A model generated the notes under the pieces. The model saw only the letters and a list, made by a program, of their open reading frames with translations, was not told the origin of the DNA and ran no database searches. Position numbers and translations under genes: made by a program. A DNA stretch of 7,228 bases from Polaromonas sp. (GTDB lineage Bacteria > Pseudomonadota > Gammaproteobacteria > Burkholderiales > Burkholderiaceae_C): NCBI GenBank assembly GCA_023259235.1, contig JAHFQQ010000182.1:1-7228 (forward strand), read 5' to 3'. Shown here in pieces: positions 1 to 5,430 of this stretch. Positions within the stretch are counted from its first letter, which is position 1. Each line of letters starts with the position of its first letter.

Positions 1-939
1 CGGGGCCTCAAGAAAAGTGTCAACGATGCGCTGACCAATCGCGGTCGCACCGAGCGGGATGTAGCCGCTGGAGATACCCTTGGCCAAGCACCAGATGTCG
101 GCGTTTACACCCCACATTCGCGTACCGAACATGTGTCCTGAGCGGCCAAAACCGGTCACCACTTCATCCGCGATCAGAAGCACGCCATGGCGGTCGCAAA
201 TCTGACGGACCGCAGGCCAATAATTTTCTGGTGGCACGATGACACCGCCAGCGCCCTGCACCGGCTCGGCAATGAAGGCCGCCACGGTGTCGGGCCCCTG
301 AAAGATGATCTCCCGCTCCAGCAACTCGGCGCAAAGGCGGCCCAGTTCAACGGGATCGTCCGTATAGGGATTTCGATACAGCCACGGCGTATCGACATGG
401 AAGCAGCCGGGCAGCAATGGTTCGTAGGCGCGGCGAAAGTTGGTATTGCCATTGATCGACATGCCGCCAAAATGCACGCCATGGTAGCCCTGACGCAGGC
501 TGATGAATTTGGTGCGGTCAGACTGGCCGCGAACTTTCCAATACTGGCGCGCCAGCTTGAGTGCTGCTTCAACCGCGTCCGAGCCGCCACTGCTAAACAT
601 GACGGCCCCGACGCCTTCAGGAGTCATCATTCGGACCAGTTCCTCGGACAGTTCGATGGCACGCGGATGCGTGGTGCCGCGAAACGTGTTGTAGAAGGGC
701 AGCTCATCAAGCTGTGCGACGATGGCGTCGCGTAAACGTTGGTTGCTGTGCCCAAGGTTGGCACTCCACAAGCCACCCACGCCGTCTATCATGCGGTGCC
801 CATCAATATCCCAAATCCACACGCCCTGACCGTGCGCAATGATGTCGGGTGGTGTATCCAGCATGGCCTTTGGGTGAGCCATCGGGTGCCACAAATGTTG
901 CGCATTTGCGCGTTTCAACTTTTCAATATCGTAGGCCAT
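1..939 (-). CDS. Class III (omega-type) PLP-dependent aminotransferase, C-terminus outside window
   Basis: Predicted cytoplasmic transaminase that moves an amino group from an amine or omega-amino acid to a keto acid, often pyruvate. The 313 visible residues start MAYDIEKLKRANAQHLWHPM; the reading frame is open to the left edge, so roughly the last third of a usual 430-460 residue protein is missing. Fold-type I landmarks are present: SSGGSDAVEAALKLAR (about 116-131) for phosphate binding, GYHG (151-154), IAEPVQGAGG (223-232), the cofactor-ring aspartate D258 in LLIADEVVTGFGRSG, and the Schiff-base lysine K287 in LAKGISSGY. The GLWSAN stretch (W58) and FYNTFRGTTHP resemble omega-transaminases of the Chromobacterium type, recalled from memory. 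The ATG at 939 has an AGGA box 8 bases upstream. It is divergent from an aldehyde dehydrogenase, the usual partner that oxidises its aldehyde product. The substrate is unresolved because the C-terminal substrate-binding residues lie outside the window. Confidence 0.93.
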   Translation of the reverse strand, partial: MAYDIEKLKRANAQHLWHPMAHPKAMLDTPPDIIAHGQGVWIWDIDGHRMIDGVGGLWSANLGHSNQRLRDAIVAQLDELPFYNTFRGTTHPRAIELSEELVRMMTPEGVGAVMFSSGGSDAVEAALKLARQYWKVRGQSDRTKFISLRQGYHGVHFGGMSINGNTNFRRAYEPLLPGCFHVDTPWLYRNPYTDDPVELGRLCAELLEREIIFQGPDTVAAFIAEPVQGAGGVIVPPENYWPAVRQICDRHGVLLIADEVVTGFGRSGHMFGTRMWGVNADIWCLAKGISSGYIPLGATAIGQRIVDTFLEAP

Positions 940-958
940 TGGTTCATTCCTGAGGTAA

Positions 959-974
959 GACGGCATACGCCGTC
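959..974 (-). other. Perfect 6-bp hairpin in aminotransferase leader
   Basis: GACGGC and GCCGTC pair perfectly around the four-base loop ATAC (GUAU in the leftward mRNA). It lies 7 bases upstream of the AGGA box of the aminotransferase, inside its predicted 5' leader. It could modulate translation or mRNA stability, or be a protein-binding palindrome. There is no T-run after it in the leftward direction (TTACC follows), so it is not a typical intrinsic terminator. Confidence 0.5.
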
Positions 975-1003
975 AAGGGGTGCTGTTCAGTCCAGTTGGT
1001 TTC

Positions 1004-1031
1004 AGAATACATTAGTTGCAAGTACAACCAA
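1004..1031 (-). promoter_or_regulatory. Putative sigma70 promoter of the aminotransferase gene
   Basis: On the minus strand, TTGGTT (1031-1026) and TATTCT (1009-1004) are separated by 16 bases. The -10 matches the consensus at four of six positions and the -35 at three, so this is a weak promoter by sequence. Transcription would begin near 997, giving a leader of about 58 bases. The inverted repeat 1011-1032 covers the -35 and spacer, as expected for an operator that blocks polymerase. Other pairings are possible in this AT-rich region, for example a -35 TTGAAG further upstream. Confidence 0.4.
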
Positions 1032-1032
1032 T
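1011..1032. promoter_or_regulatory. Inverted repeat 1, candidate MarR-type operator (GTTG-N6-CAAC)
   Basis: The left arm ATTAGTTG (1011-1018) and right arm CAACCAAT (1025-1032) are inverted copies matching at seven of eight positions, separated by CAAGTA. The arm length and spacing fit a dimeric winged-helix regulator such as a MarR protein, and a marR-type gene lies in the cluster. The repeat lies over the predicted aminotransferase promoter. An extra AGTTG half-site (994-998) sits exactly 20 bases away from the left-arm AGTTG, about two helical turns, near the predicted transcription start. The core pattern recurs at 1171-1184 and 4875-4888. Binding by the local regulator is inferred. Confidence 0.6.
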
Positions 1033-1105
1033 ATCCAAAATCGGCAAAATGCTTCAATTATTTTTTGATAGGGAAAACCCTTTCAAATCAAGCGGGGTTC
1101 GCGCC

Positions 1106-1133
1106 TTGACAGGTTATTCCCAGACACTATCAT
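1106..1133 (+). promoter_or_regulatory. Sigma70 promoter of the aldehyde dehydrogenase-permease-marR operon
   Basis: TTGACA (1106-1111) is a perfect -35 box. TATCAT (1128-1133) matches the -10 consensus at five of six positions, with a 16-base spacer. Transcription would start near 1140, leaving a leader of about 100 bases before the GTG at 1244. The leader carries inverted repeat 2. Because no later promoter is obvious and the three genes follow closely, this promoter probably drives all three. Confidence 0.65.
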
Positions 1134-1170
1134 TTGCGTCGTAGGTATCCGCATCAGATCATTGCAGACC

Positions 1171-1184
1171 GTTGCGTTTGCAAC
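1171..1184. promoter_or_regulatory. Inverted repeat 2, candidate operator or leader hairpin
   Basis: GTTGC and GCAAC pair perfectly around GTTT, giving the same GTTG-N6-CAAC core as the repeat at 1011-1032, with centres 156 bases apart. It lies at about +31 to +44 of the predicted rightward transcript, a position where a bound regulator could act as a roadblock. In RNA it would make a five-pair stem. GATCAT (1157-1162) and ATGATC (1185-1190) could extend this stem, leaving an eight-base bulge on the left side. Whether it works as DNA operator or RNA structure cannot be decided from the sequence. Confidence 0.5.
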
Positions 1185-1233
1185 ATGATCATGACGGGCA
1201 CTCTGTATCTGGGGTTTTCAGCAATCTCGATTT

Positions 1234-1238
1234 AAGGA
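1234..1238 (+). promoter_or_regulatory. Ribosome binding site that decides the dehydrogenase start
   Basis: AAGGA lies 5 bases before a GTG codon at 1244. The reading frame is open back to a TTG at 1172, but that codon has no Shine-Dalgarno sequence, falls inside inverted repeat 2, and would add 24 residues (HDHDGHSVSG and so on) with no resemblance to the family N-terminus. The GTG start gives the usual length of about 480 residues. Confidence 0.7.
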
Positions 1239-1243
1239 CCACC

Positions 1244-2686
1244 GTGAGTGACTATCCCCAACTTGCCCTGTATATTGACGGAGCGTGGCACGGCAGCGCT
1301 GGGGGCGCAAGCCGGCCAGTCATCAATCCCGCGGATGAGTCGGTACTCGGACACGTTCCGCTGGCCGGTGATCAGGAGCTTGACTTTGCAGTAGAGGCGG
1401 CCCAGCGCGGTTTTGCGATATGGAAATCCACTTCCGCCTGCGTTCGCCACGAAATCATCTCCAGGGCGACCCGGCTGTTGCGTGAGCGTGCCGAGGCCAT
1501 CGCTCATGTGATGACGCTGGAGCAAGGCAAACCGCTCAGCGAGAGTAAACGCGAAGTCCTGCTCAGCGCCGACATCATTGATTTCCTGGCAGAAGAAGGC
1601 AAGCGCAGCTATGGTCGCGTGGTGCCGTCTCGCTCAAATGCCGTGTTTGCTCAGGTGGTGTCGCACGTTCCGGTGGGACCGGCCGCTTTGCTCACGCCGT
1701 GGAACTTTCCCATGAACCTTCCCGCACGCAAGGTGGGCGCGGCGCTTGCAGCCGGTTGCAGTGCCGTATTTAAACCGGCGGAAGAAACACCGGGCACCGC
1801 TACTGAACTCGTGCGCACTTTTCATGACGCGGGGCTACCTCCGGGTGTTCTCAACCTGGTATTCGGTGAGCCGGCACGAGTGTCTTCCCGGTTGATCGCG
1901 AGCGATGGCATTCGCAAGGTGTCATTCACTGGCTCAATTCCGGTTGGAAAACATCTCGGCGAGTTATGCGCCAGAGGCGTCAAGCGCTACACGGCCGAGC
2001 TCGGCGGCCACGCCCCGGTGTTGGTGCTGCAGGATGCCGACCCGACGCACATCGCGCGGCTTTCGGTAAGCGCCAAGTTTCGCAATGCCGGGCAAGTGTG
2101 CGCCTCGCCGACACGCTTTTTGGTACACGCATCGTTGTTCGAATCGTTTTTAAGCGTGTTCTGCGAAACTGCGCGCAAGCTTCGGATTGGTAGCGGTCTG
2201 GTGCCGGGTGTTGATATGGGACCGCTGACCCACGTCCGTCGCATTGGTGAAATGCAAGCCCTGGTGGAAGATGCAATTTCTTGTGGCGCCACCCTGATGT
2301 GTGGCGGCGTGCGATTGCCCGGTCCAGGCTACTTCTTTGCGCCAACGGTTCTCGCCAACGTGCCACCATCGGCGCGAATCATGCATCAAGAGCCGTTTGG
2401 CCCGATCGCGGTGATCAATGCCTGGACAGAACTCGATGACGCGCTGGCCCAGGCAAACGGGTTGCCATATGGCCTGGCCGCCTACCTGTTCACACGCGAT
2501 GTCGCGCTGGCCCACACCGTATCGGCGCGAATCGAGGCGGGCCTGGTCGGTGTCAACCATTTCGGTGTGTCCCAGCCGGAAACGCCGTTCGGTGGCGTCA
2601 AGGAAAGCGGCTACGGATCAGAAAGTGGTCAAGAAGGTTTGGCCGCGTACTTCGACACCAAGCTCACCAGCTTCGGCAGCGCTTAG
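1244..2686 (+). CDS. NAD(P)-dependent aldehyde dehydrogenase, succinate-semialdehyde dehydrogenase-like
   Basis: Predicted cytoplasmic enzyme that oxidises an aldehyde, probably a semialdehyde, to the carboxylate with NAD(P)+. The protein has 480 residues from the GTG at 1244, normal for the family. Catalytic landmarks of the superfamily are all present: N154 in TPWNFP, K177 in FKPAEETP (cofactor binding), the FTGS motif (228-231), the general base E252 in AELGGHAP, the nucleophile C286 in NAGQVCASPTRF, and E383 in EPFGP. AEEGKRSYG (116-124) resembles the AEEAKRxYG stretch of succinate-semialdehyde dehydrogenases. Unlike the GabD type with CxC at the active site, the residues after C286 are A-S. 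Placed divergent from an omega-type aminotransferase and upstream of a permease, it most likely oxidises the transamination product (succinate semialdehyde, malonate semialdehyde or an aminoaldehyde). The exact substrate is uncertain. Confidence 0.93.
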   Translation: MSDYPQLALYIDGAWHGSAGGASRPVINPADESVLGHVPLAGDQELDFAVEAAQRGFAIWKSTSACVRHEIISRATRLLRERAEAIAHVMTLEQGKPLSESKREVLLSADIIDFLAEEGKRSYGRVVPSRSNAVFAQVVSHVPVGPAALLTPWNFPMNLPARKVGAALAAGCSAVFKPAEETPGTATELVRTFHDAGLPPGVLNLVFGEPARVSSRLIASDGIRKVSFTGSIPVGKHLGELCARGVKRYTAELGGHAPVLVLQDADPTHIARLSVSAKFRNAGQVCASPTRFLVHASLFESFLSVFCETARKLRIGSGLVPGVDMGPLTHVRRIGEMQALVEDAISCGATLMCGGVRLPGPGYFFAPTVLANVPPSARIMHQEPFGPIAVINAWTELDDALAQANGLPYGLAAYLFTRDVALAHTVSARIEAGLVGVNHFGVSQPETPFGGVKESGYGSESGQEGLAAYFDTKLTSFGSA

Positions 2687-2752
2687 CGACAGCGGTGCAA
2701 AGAGAAAGTGGCCTGAGCCAGCCAGCCCTCACTTCAACACCAGGAGAATTTC

Positions 2753-4162
2753 ATGCCTTTAAATCAGCAAACAGACGCTGTTTCGCCCAACACGGGACGT
2801 ACTGGCGCGCTAGGCTTGCCTGCCATGGTGGCCACTGCGGTGGGGGTCGTGGTGGTTCAAAGCACCATGATCAGCATGCTCAACGGAGCGGCTATTGGCG
2901 GGATCAACTATCTGGTTGCCATTGGCTTGTCGGCGCTCCTCGCACTGTCTTATGTGTTGTCGTTTTCAGAGTTGTCCCTGATGCTTCCACAATCGGGCTC
3001 GGTCAGCGCATATACCGAGGCGGCGCTTGGCCCGGGGTTGGCGATTGTCGCCACGCTATCGGGTTATGTTGCGGTCGCCTTGCTGGGAATTCCTGCAGAA
3101 CTTATCCTCGTTGATACCCTGCTAAAACGGGTGGCACCAGAGCTAAGCTCTGCGCTTCCCTACCCCAGCCTGATTCTGCTCGCACTCTTTTTCTTGCTCA
3201 ACTTGCGCGGTGTGGATCTGTTTGCGCGGCTGCAGAGTATCCTCGTGGCGGTCATGTTTACCGGCCTGTTCACCATCGGCATTGTTGGACTGTGGAGAGC
3301 CGGCACCTGGGTGATGCCTGGGGGCATCAGCCTGACTGGGTTGGACGCGGGCGTGGCAGTCTCCCTGGTCGCGCTGGCGATATGGGGACTGGTTGGGCTT
3401 GAATTTGTCTGCCCCATGATTGGCGATGCACGTGACCCGGTTCGCCACGTACCACGCTCCATGCTGATCGGTTTGGTGATGATTGTGGTGGTGTATGGGC
3501 TTTTTTGCCTCGCCGGCCTCGCCTTGCTACCCGCTGAAAAGCTGGGTGGCGCCACGCCCCATATGGATTTGGCGCTGGCCGCATTTGGCCCGCAAGCAAA
3601 ATGGCCATTTGCTGCGCTGGCCATACTGGGCAGCGCAACGCTGCTTAATACCGTGCTGGCGAGCGTATCGCGCATGATTCAGGGCATGGCTCAGAGCGGA
3701 CAACTACCCGGATTTCTCGGGCGTGAGAACCGCAACGGTGCGCCGATTTGGGCACTCTTGTGCTTCACGGTGGCCATTGGCGCGGTGCGCACCCCGCTGG
3801 GCATGGATGCCACGTCGATCCTGACGCTTACTGTCGCCGCCGCTGGCTGCTGGTTGGTGGCGTACATCATTGTGCACATGGATCTCATTGTGCTGCGCGT
3901 GCGCCTGCCAAAACACGTGCGGCCCTTTCGCTCACCACTGTTTCCCTTGCCCCAGGTGCTGGGCATCCTGGGCATGGGGTATGTGTTCATGAACATTTCG
4001 CCGACGCCTGAACTGGCGGCGCCGATCTACCGCAACGTCGCCTCCATGCTTGGCATCACCTTGATCTATAGCCTGGTCTGGACGCTACTGGTCATGCGAC
4101 GCAACCCGTTTCGGCCAGAACTCGCTGGCGTGCTGCAAAATCAGGCTCAACCGCATGATTGA
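2753..4162 (+). CDS. APC-superfamily amino acid/amine permease
   Basis: Predicted inner-membrane secondary transporter of 469 residues, a normal length, with about twelve hydrophobic segments and a short polar N-terminus (1-18). Hydrophobic stretches include roughly 22-42, 50-72, 93-120, 138-152, 160-182, 198-222, 236-259, 284-304, 332-346, 355-382, 400-414 and 430-448. Family signatures are the FSELSLMLPQSGSVSAYTEA loop (71-90), GLEFVCPMIGDARDPVRHVP (215-234), which corresponds to the GFE...NP..NIP motif, SRMIQGMAQSGQLPGFL (306-322) and RPFRSPLFP (390-398). AGGAG (2742-2746) lies 6 bases before the ATG. The gene starts 66 bases after the dehydrogenase stop and ends 12 bases before the marR-type gene, so co-transcription is likely. 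It probably imports the substrate degraded by the neighbouring aminotransferase and dehydrogenase; the substrate itself cannot be read from the sequence. Confidence 0.92.
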   Translation: MPLNQQTDAVSPNTGRTGALGLPAMVATAVGVVVVQSTMISMLNGAAIGGINYLVAIGLSALLALSYVLSFSELSLMLPQSGSVSAYTEAALGPGLAIVATLSGYVAVALLGIPAELILVDTLLKRVAPELSSALPYPSLILLALFFLLNLRGVDLFARLQSILVAVMFTGLFTIGIVGLWRAGTWVMPGGISLTGLDAGVAVSLVALAIWGLVGLEFVCPMIGDARDPVRHVPRSMLIGLVMIVVVYGLFCLAGLALLPAEKLGGATPHMDLALAAFGPQAKWPFAALAILGSATLLNTVLASVSRMIQGMAQSGQLPGFLGRENRNGAPIWALLCFTVAIGAVRTPLGMDATSILTLTVAAAGCWLVAYIIVHMDLIVLRVRLPKHVRPFRSPLFPLPQVLGILGMGYVFMNISPTPELAAPIYRNVASMLGITLIYSLVWTLLVMRRNPFRPELAGVLQNQAQPHD

Positions 4163-4174
4163 AGCCTTGACCAA

Positions 4175-4684
4175 ATGACCACAAAGCAAACAAAAAAGAA
4201 CTCAACCAGCCGATCACCGCCAGACAAACTCGCATTGGCAGAATTTATACCCAATAAGCTGGCGGTGGTGGCCAACCGCTTGAGCCAGTCCATTGGCTCG
4301 TTGTTCGAGCAGAAATACGGCATTCAAATCCCTGAGTGGCGCATTCTGATGACTCTGCACAGCTATGGCCCTTTGGCGCCCAGTGAAGTCGTCGAACACA
4401 CCAGCATGGACAAGGGCCGTGTCAGCCGGGCCCAACGACGGCTGGTCGAACTCGGCCTGGTCGCCGCCAGCAACGACCCGCGCGACGGTCGCCGGCTGGT
4501 GCTCTTTCTGACACGAACGGGAATGCATATGTGCGCTGCCATTATTCCCGAGGCAAGACAAACTGAAGCCTGGTTCCTGTCTGTTTTGTCGGAGCAAGAG
4601 CGCCGGGCTCTGGACCGGGCACTGAGCCGGTTGCTGGCGCGAAGCCGGGAATTGCGCTCCAACGAGGATGCCGCATCCGTCTGA
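4175..4684 (+). CDS. MarR-family winged-helix transcriptional regulator
   Basis: Predicted dimeric cytoplasmic DNA-binding protein of 169 residues. A lysine-, threonine- and serine-rich tail (1-18) precedes the dimerisation helix. The winged helix-turn-helix spans about 54-113: EWRILMTLHSYGPL, then the helices SEVVEHTSMDKGRVSRAQRR (70-89) and LVELGLV, with the recognition helix about 79-92. The wing is SNDPRDGRRLVLFL (99-112), which contains the DxR-type basic pattern of MarR proteins. The C-terminal helices (about 124-162) would complete the dimer interface. The start has only a weak Shine-Dalgarno sequence (GAAG at 4161-4164), so translation may be coupled to the permease, whose stop is 12 bases upstream. 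It is the only regulator visible in the cluster and is the best candidate to bind the GTTG-N6-CAAC repeats, controlling its own operon and the divergent aminotransferase. Its ligand is unknown. Confidence 0.92.
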   Translation: MTTKQTKKNSTSRSPPDKLALAEFIPNKLAVVANRLSQSIGSLFEQKYGIQIPEWRILMTLHSYGPLAPSEVVEHTSMDKGRVSRAQRRLVELGLVAASNDPRDGRRLVLFLTRTGMHMCAAIIPEARQTEAWFLSVLSEQERRALDRALSRLLARSRELRSNEDAASV

Positions 4685-4858
4685 ATCTTTCGACCGTCAT
4701 GTCCGGACCATTTGTCATCGTTGCGCTTCTCACCAGTTTTGCGGGGCTGGCCCCTAGCCGAACCTGAATGGGGGGCTTGTTGAGTTTTCATCGTGCTGCT
4801 CCCTCACGTTGAGCAGCCCGCTTTTGGGGCATGCTGCATGGCTCCCCCACAAACCGGA
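4685..4858. other. Gene-free junction between catabolic and ribosomal blocks
   Basis: Nothing here reads as a gene. The stretch contains GGGGC/GCCCC (4743-4754) with too small a loop to form a full stem, the putative terminator hairpin at 4795-4817, and CATGC-T-GCATG (4830-4840) set between GGGG (4826-4829) and a C-run (4844-4848). No tRNA, insertion-sequence end or direct repeat marking an insertion boundary was seen. Confidence 0.6.
4795..4825 (+). terminator. Possible intrinsic terminator after the marR-type gene
   Basis: GCTGCTC (4795-4801) and GAGCAGC (4811-4817) form a perfect 7-bp stem with a nine-base loop, followed after CCGC by four T residues (4822-4825). It lies about 110 bases after the marR-type stop and before the ribosomal promoter, where termination would be expected. 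The T-run is short and offset, so it may be weak or Rho-assisted. Confidence 0.4.
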
Positions 4859-4904
4859 CATTTTTCAAATACTAGTTGACACGGCAACCTGTTTTTATGA
4901 TAAT
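4859..4904 (+). promoter_or_regulatory. Strong sigma70 promoter of the spc ribosomal operon
   Basis: TTGACA (4876-4881) is a perfect -35 box, and GATAAT (4899-4904) matches the -10 consensus at five of six positions with an ideal 17-base spacer. The AT-rich stretch just upstream (ATTTTTCAAATACTA, 4860-4874) resembles an UP element contacted by the polymerase alpha subunit. Transcription would begin near 4911, with a leader of about 142 bases before rplN. The discriminator after the -10 (AATAGG) is not strongly GC-rich, unlike classical stringently controlled ribosomal promoters. An inverted repeat at 4871-4892 covers the -35 box. E. coli also has a promoter upstream of rplN. Confidence 0.72.
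4871..4892. promoter_or_regulatory. Inverted repeat 3 over the -35 box of the ribosomal promoter
   Basis: TAGTTG (4873-4878) and CAACCT (4885-4890) flank ACACGG. The core has the same GTTG-N6-CAAC form as the two repeats in the divergent region, and TAGTTG-N6-CAACC is shared exactly with inverted repeat 1. It overlaps TTGACA of the rplN promoter, so a bound protein would hinder polymerase. Part of the left arm is explained by the -35 consensus itself (TTG), so a chance origin is possible. Confidence 0.4.
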
Positions 4905-4910
4905 AATAGG

Positions 4911-4931
4911 CTTCGCTCCAATAAAGCGAGG
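4911..4931 (+). other. Hairpin at the predicted 5' end of the rplN transcript
   Basis: CTTCGCT (4911-4917) pairs with AGCGAGG (4925-4931) in seven pairs, one of them G-U, around a seven-base loop. It would form exactly at the predicted 5' end of the mRNA, a position that often protects against RNA decay. The rest of the leader to 5052 contains no ATG and no clear upstream peptide. Confidence 0.4.
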
Positions 4932-5052
4932 AATTCTGCCCAGCGGAAGCATTGCAAGTGGTTTGCGGTGTGGACGACGGGCCCAAGACTGACTGGTTGG
5001 CGTTTGCATAAAAAGTGAACGATCTACTGGTGCAAGTTGGGACTAAATTTAA

Positions 5053-5421
5053 ATGATTCAAACGCAATCCAAACTCGATGTTGCTGATAACACGGGTGCC
5101 AAATCCGTGATGTGCATCAAAGTGCTGGGCGGATCCAAGCGCCGGTACGCCAGCGTTGGTGACGTCATCAAGGTGAGCATCAAGGAAGCCGCTCCACGTG
5201 GCCGCGTCAAAAAAGGCGAGGTTTACAGTGCTGTGGTCGTTCGTACCGCCAAGGGTATCCGCCGCGGTGATGGCTCGCTTGTCAAATTCGACGGCAACGC
5301 TGCAGTGTTGCTAAACGCCAAGCTGGAGCCCATCGGCACCCGCATCTTCGGACCAGTGACGCGCGAATTACGCACTGAAAAGTTCATGAAGATCGTGTCG
5401 CTGGCTCCTGAAGTTCTATAG
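5053..5421 (+). CDS. rplN: 50S ribosomal protein L14
   Basis: Complete uL14 of 122 residues, starting MIQTQSKLDVADNTGAKSVM. It folds as a small beta-barrel on the 50S subunit at the bridge to the 30S, near L19 and the sarcin-ricin region of 23S rRNA. The family signature VADNTGAKSVMCIKVLGGSK (10-29) and the basic loop PRGRVKKGEVYSAVVVRTAKG are intact. The Shine-Dalgarno sequence is poor (GGGA at 5039-5042, ten bases before the ATG), which is notable for a highly expressed gene. It is the first gene of this ribosomal operon, downstream of its own promoter, and rplX starts 9 bases after its stop. Confidence 0.99.
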   Translation: MIQTQSKLDVADNTGAKSVMCIKVLGGSKRRYASVGDVIKVSIKEAAPRGRVKKGEVYSAVVVRTAKGIRRGDGSLVKFDGNAAVLLNAKLEPIGTRIFGPVTRELRTEKFMKIVSLAPEVL

Positions 5422-5430
5422 GGGCACGCC

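Larger units (their letters stand above)
940..1243. promoter_or_regulatory. Divergent control region between aminotransferase and aldehyde dehydrogenase
   Basis: This gap of 304 bases separates the two divergent starts and holds no convincing gene. Reading left to right it contains the aminotransferase ribosome binding site (948-951), a perfect 6-bp hairpin (959-974), a putative leftward promoter (1004-1031) overlapped by an inverted repeat (1011-1032), an AT-rich stretch (about 1031-1090), a rightward sigma70 promoter (1106-1133), a second inverted repeat (1171-1184) next to the palindrome CATGATCATG (1184-1193), and the dehydrogenase ribosome binding site (1234-1238). The pairing of a divergent promoter region with a MarR-family gene in the same cluster suggests this is the main regulated site of the cluster; that link is inferred. 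Confidence 0.75.

Noticed and set aside
187..735. Plus-strand open frame of 182 codons opposite the aminotransferase
   Set aside because: It is the antisense shadow of a gene with full aminotransferase motifs on the minus strand; it has no recognisable domain and no ribosome binding site.
1172..1243. TTG-initiated N-terminal extension of the aldehyde dehydrogenase
   Set aside because: There is no Shine-Dalgarno sequence, the TTG lies in an inverted repeat, and the added residues do not resemble the family; the GTG at 1244 with AAGGA fits better.
4743..4754. GGGGC/GCCCC as a terminator after the marR-type gene
   Set aside because: The loop would be two bases, or four with a shortened stem, and no T-run follows; the hairpin at 4795-4817 is the better candidate.
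4809..5018. Plus-strand open frame of 69 codons before rplN, considered as a leader peptide
   Set aside because: It starts with TTG upstream of the predicted promoter, has no Shine-Dalgarno sequence, and its composition looks random.
4804..5067. Minus-strand open frame of 87 codons containing CPVCGG, considered as a zinc-ribbon or transposase remnant
   Set aside because: There is one CxxC only, with no paired second knuckle and no transposase residues; it runs across the rplN promoter, leader and start codon and has no ribosome binding site.
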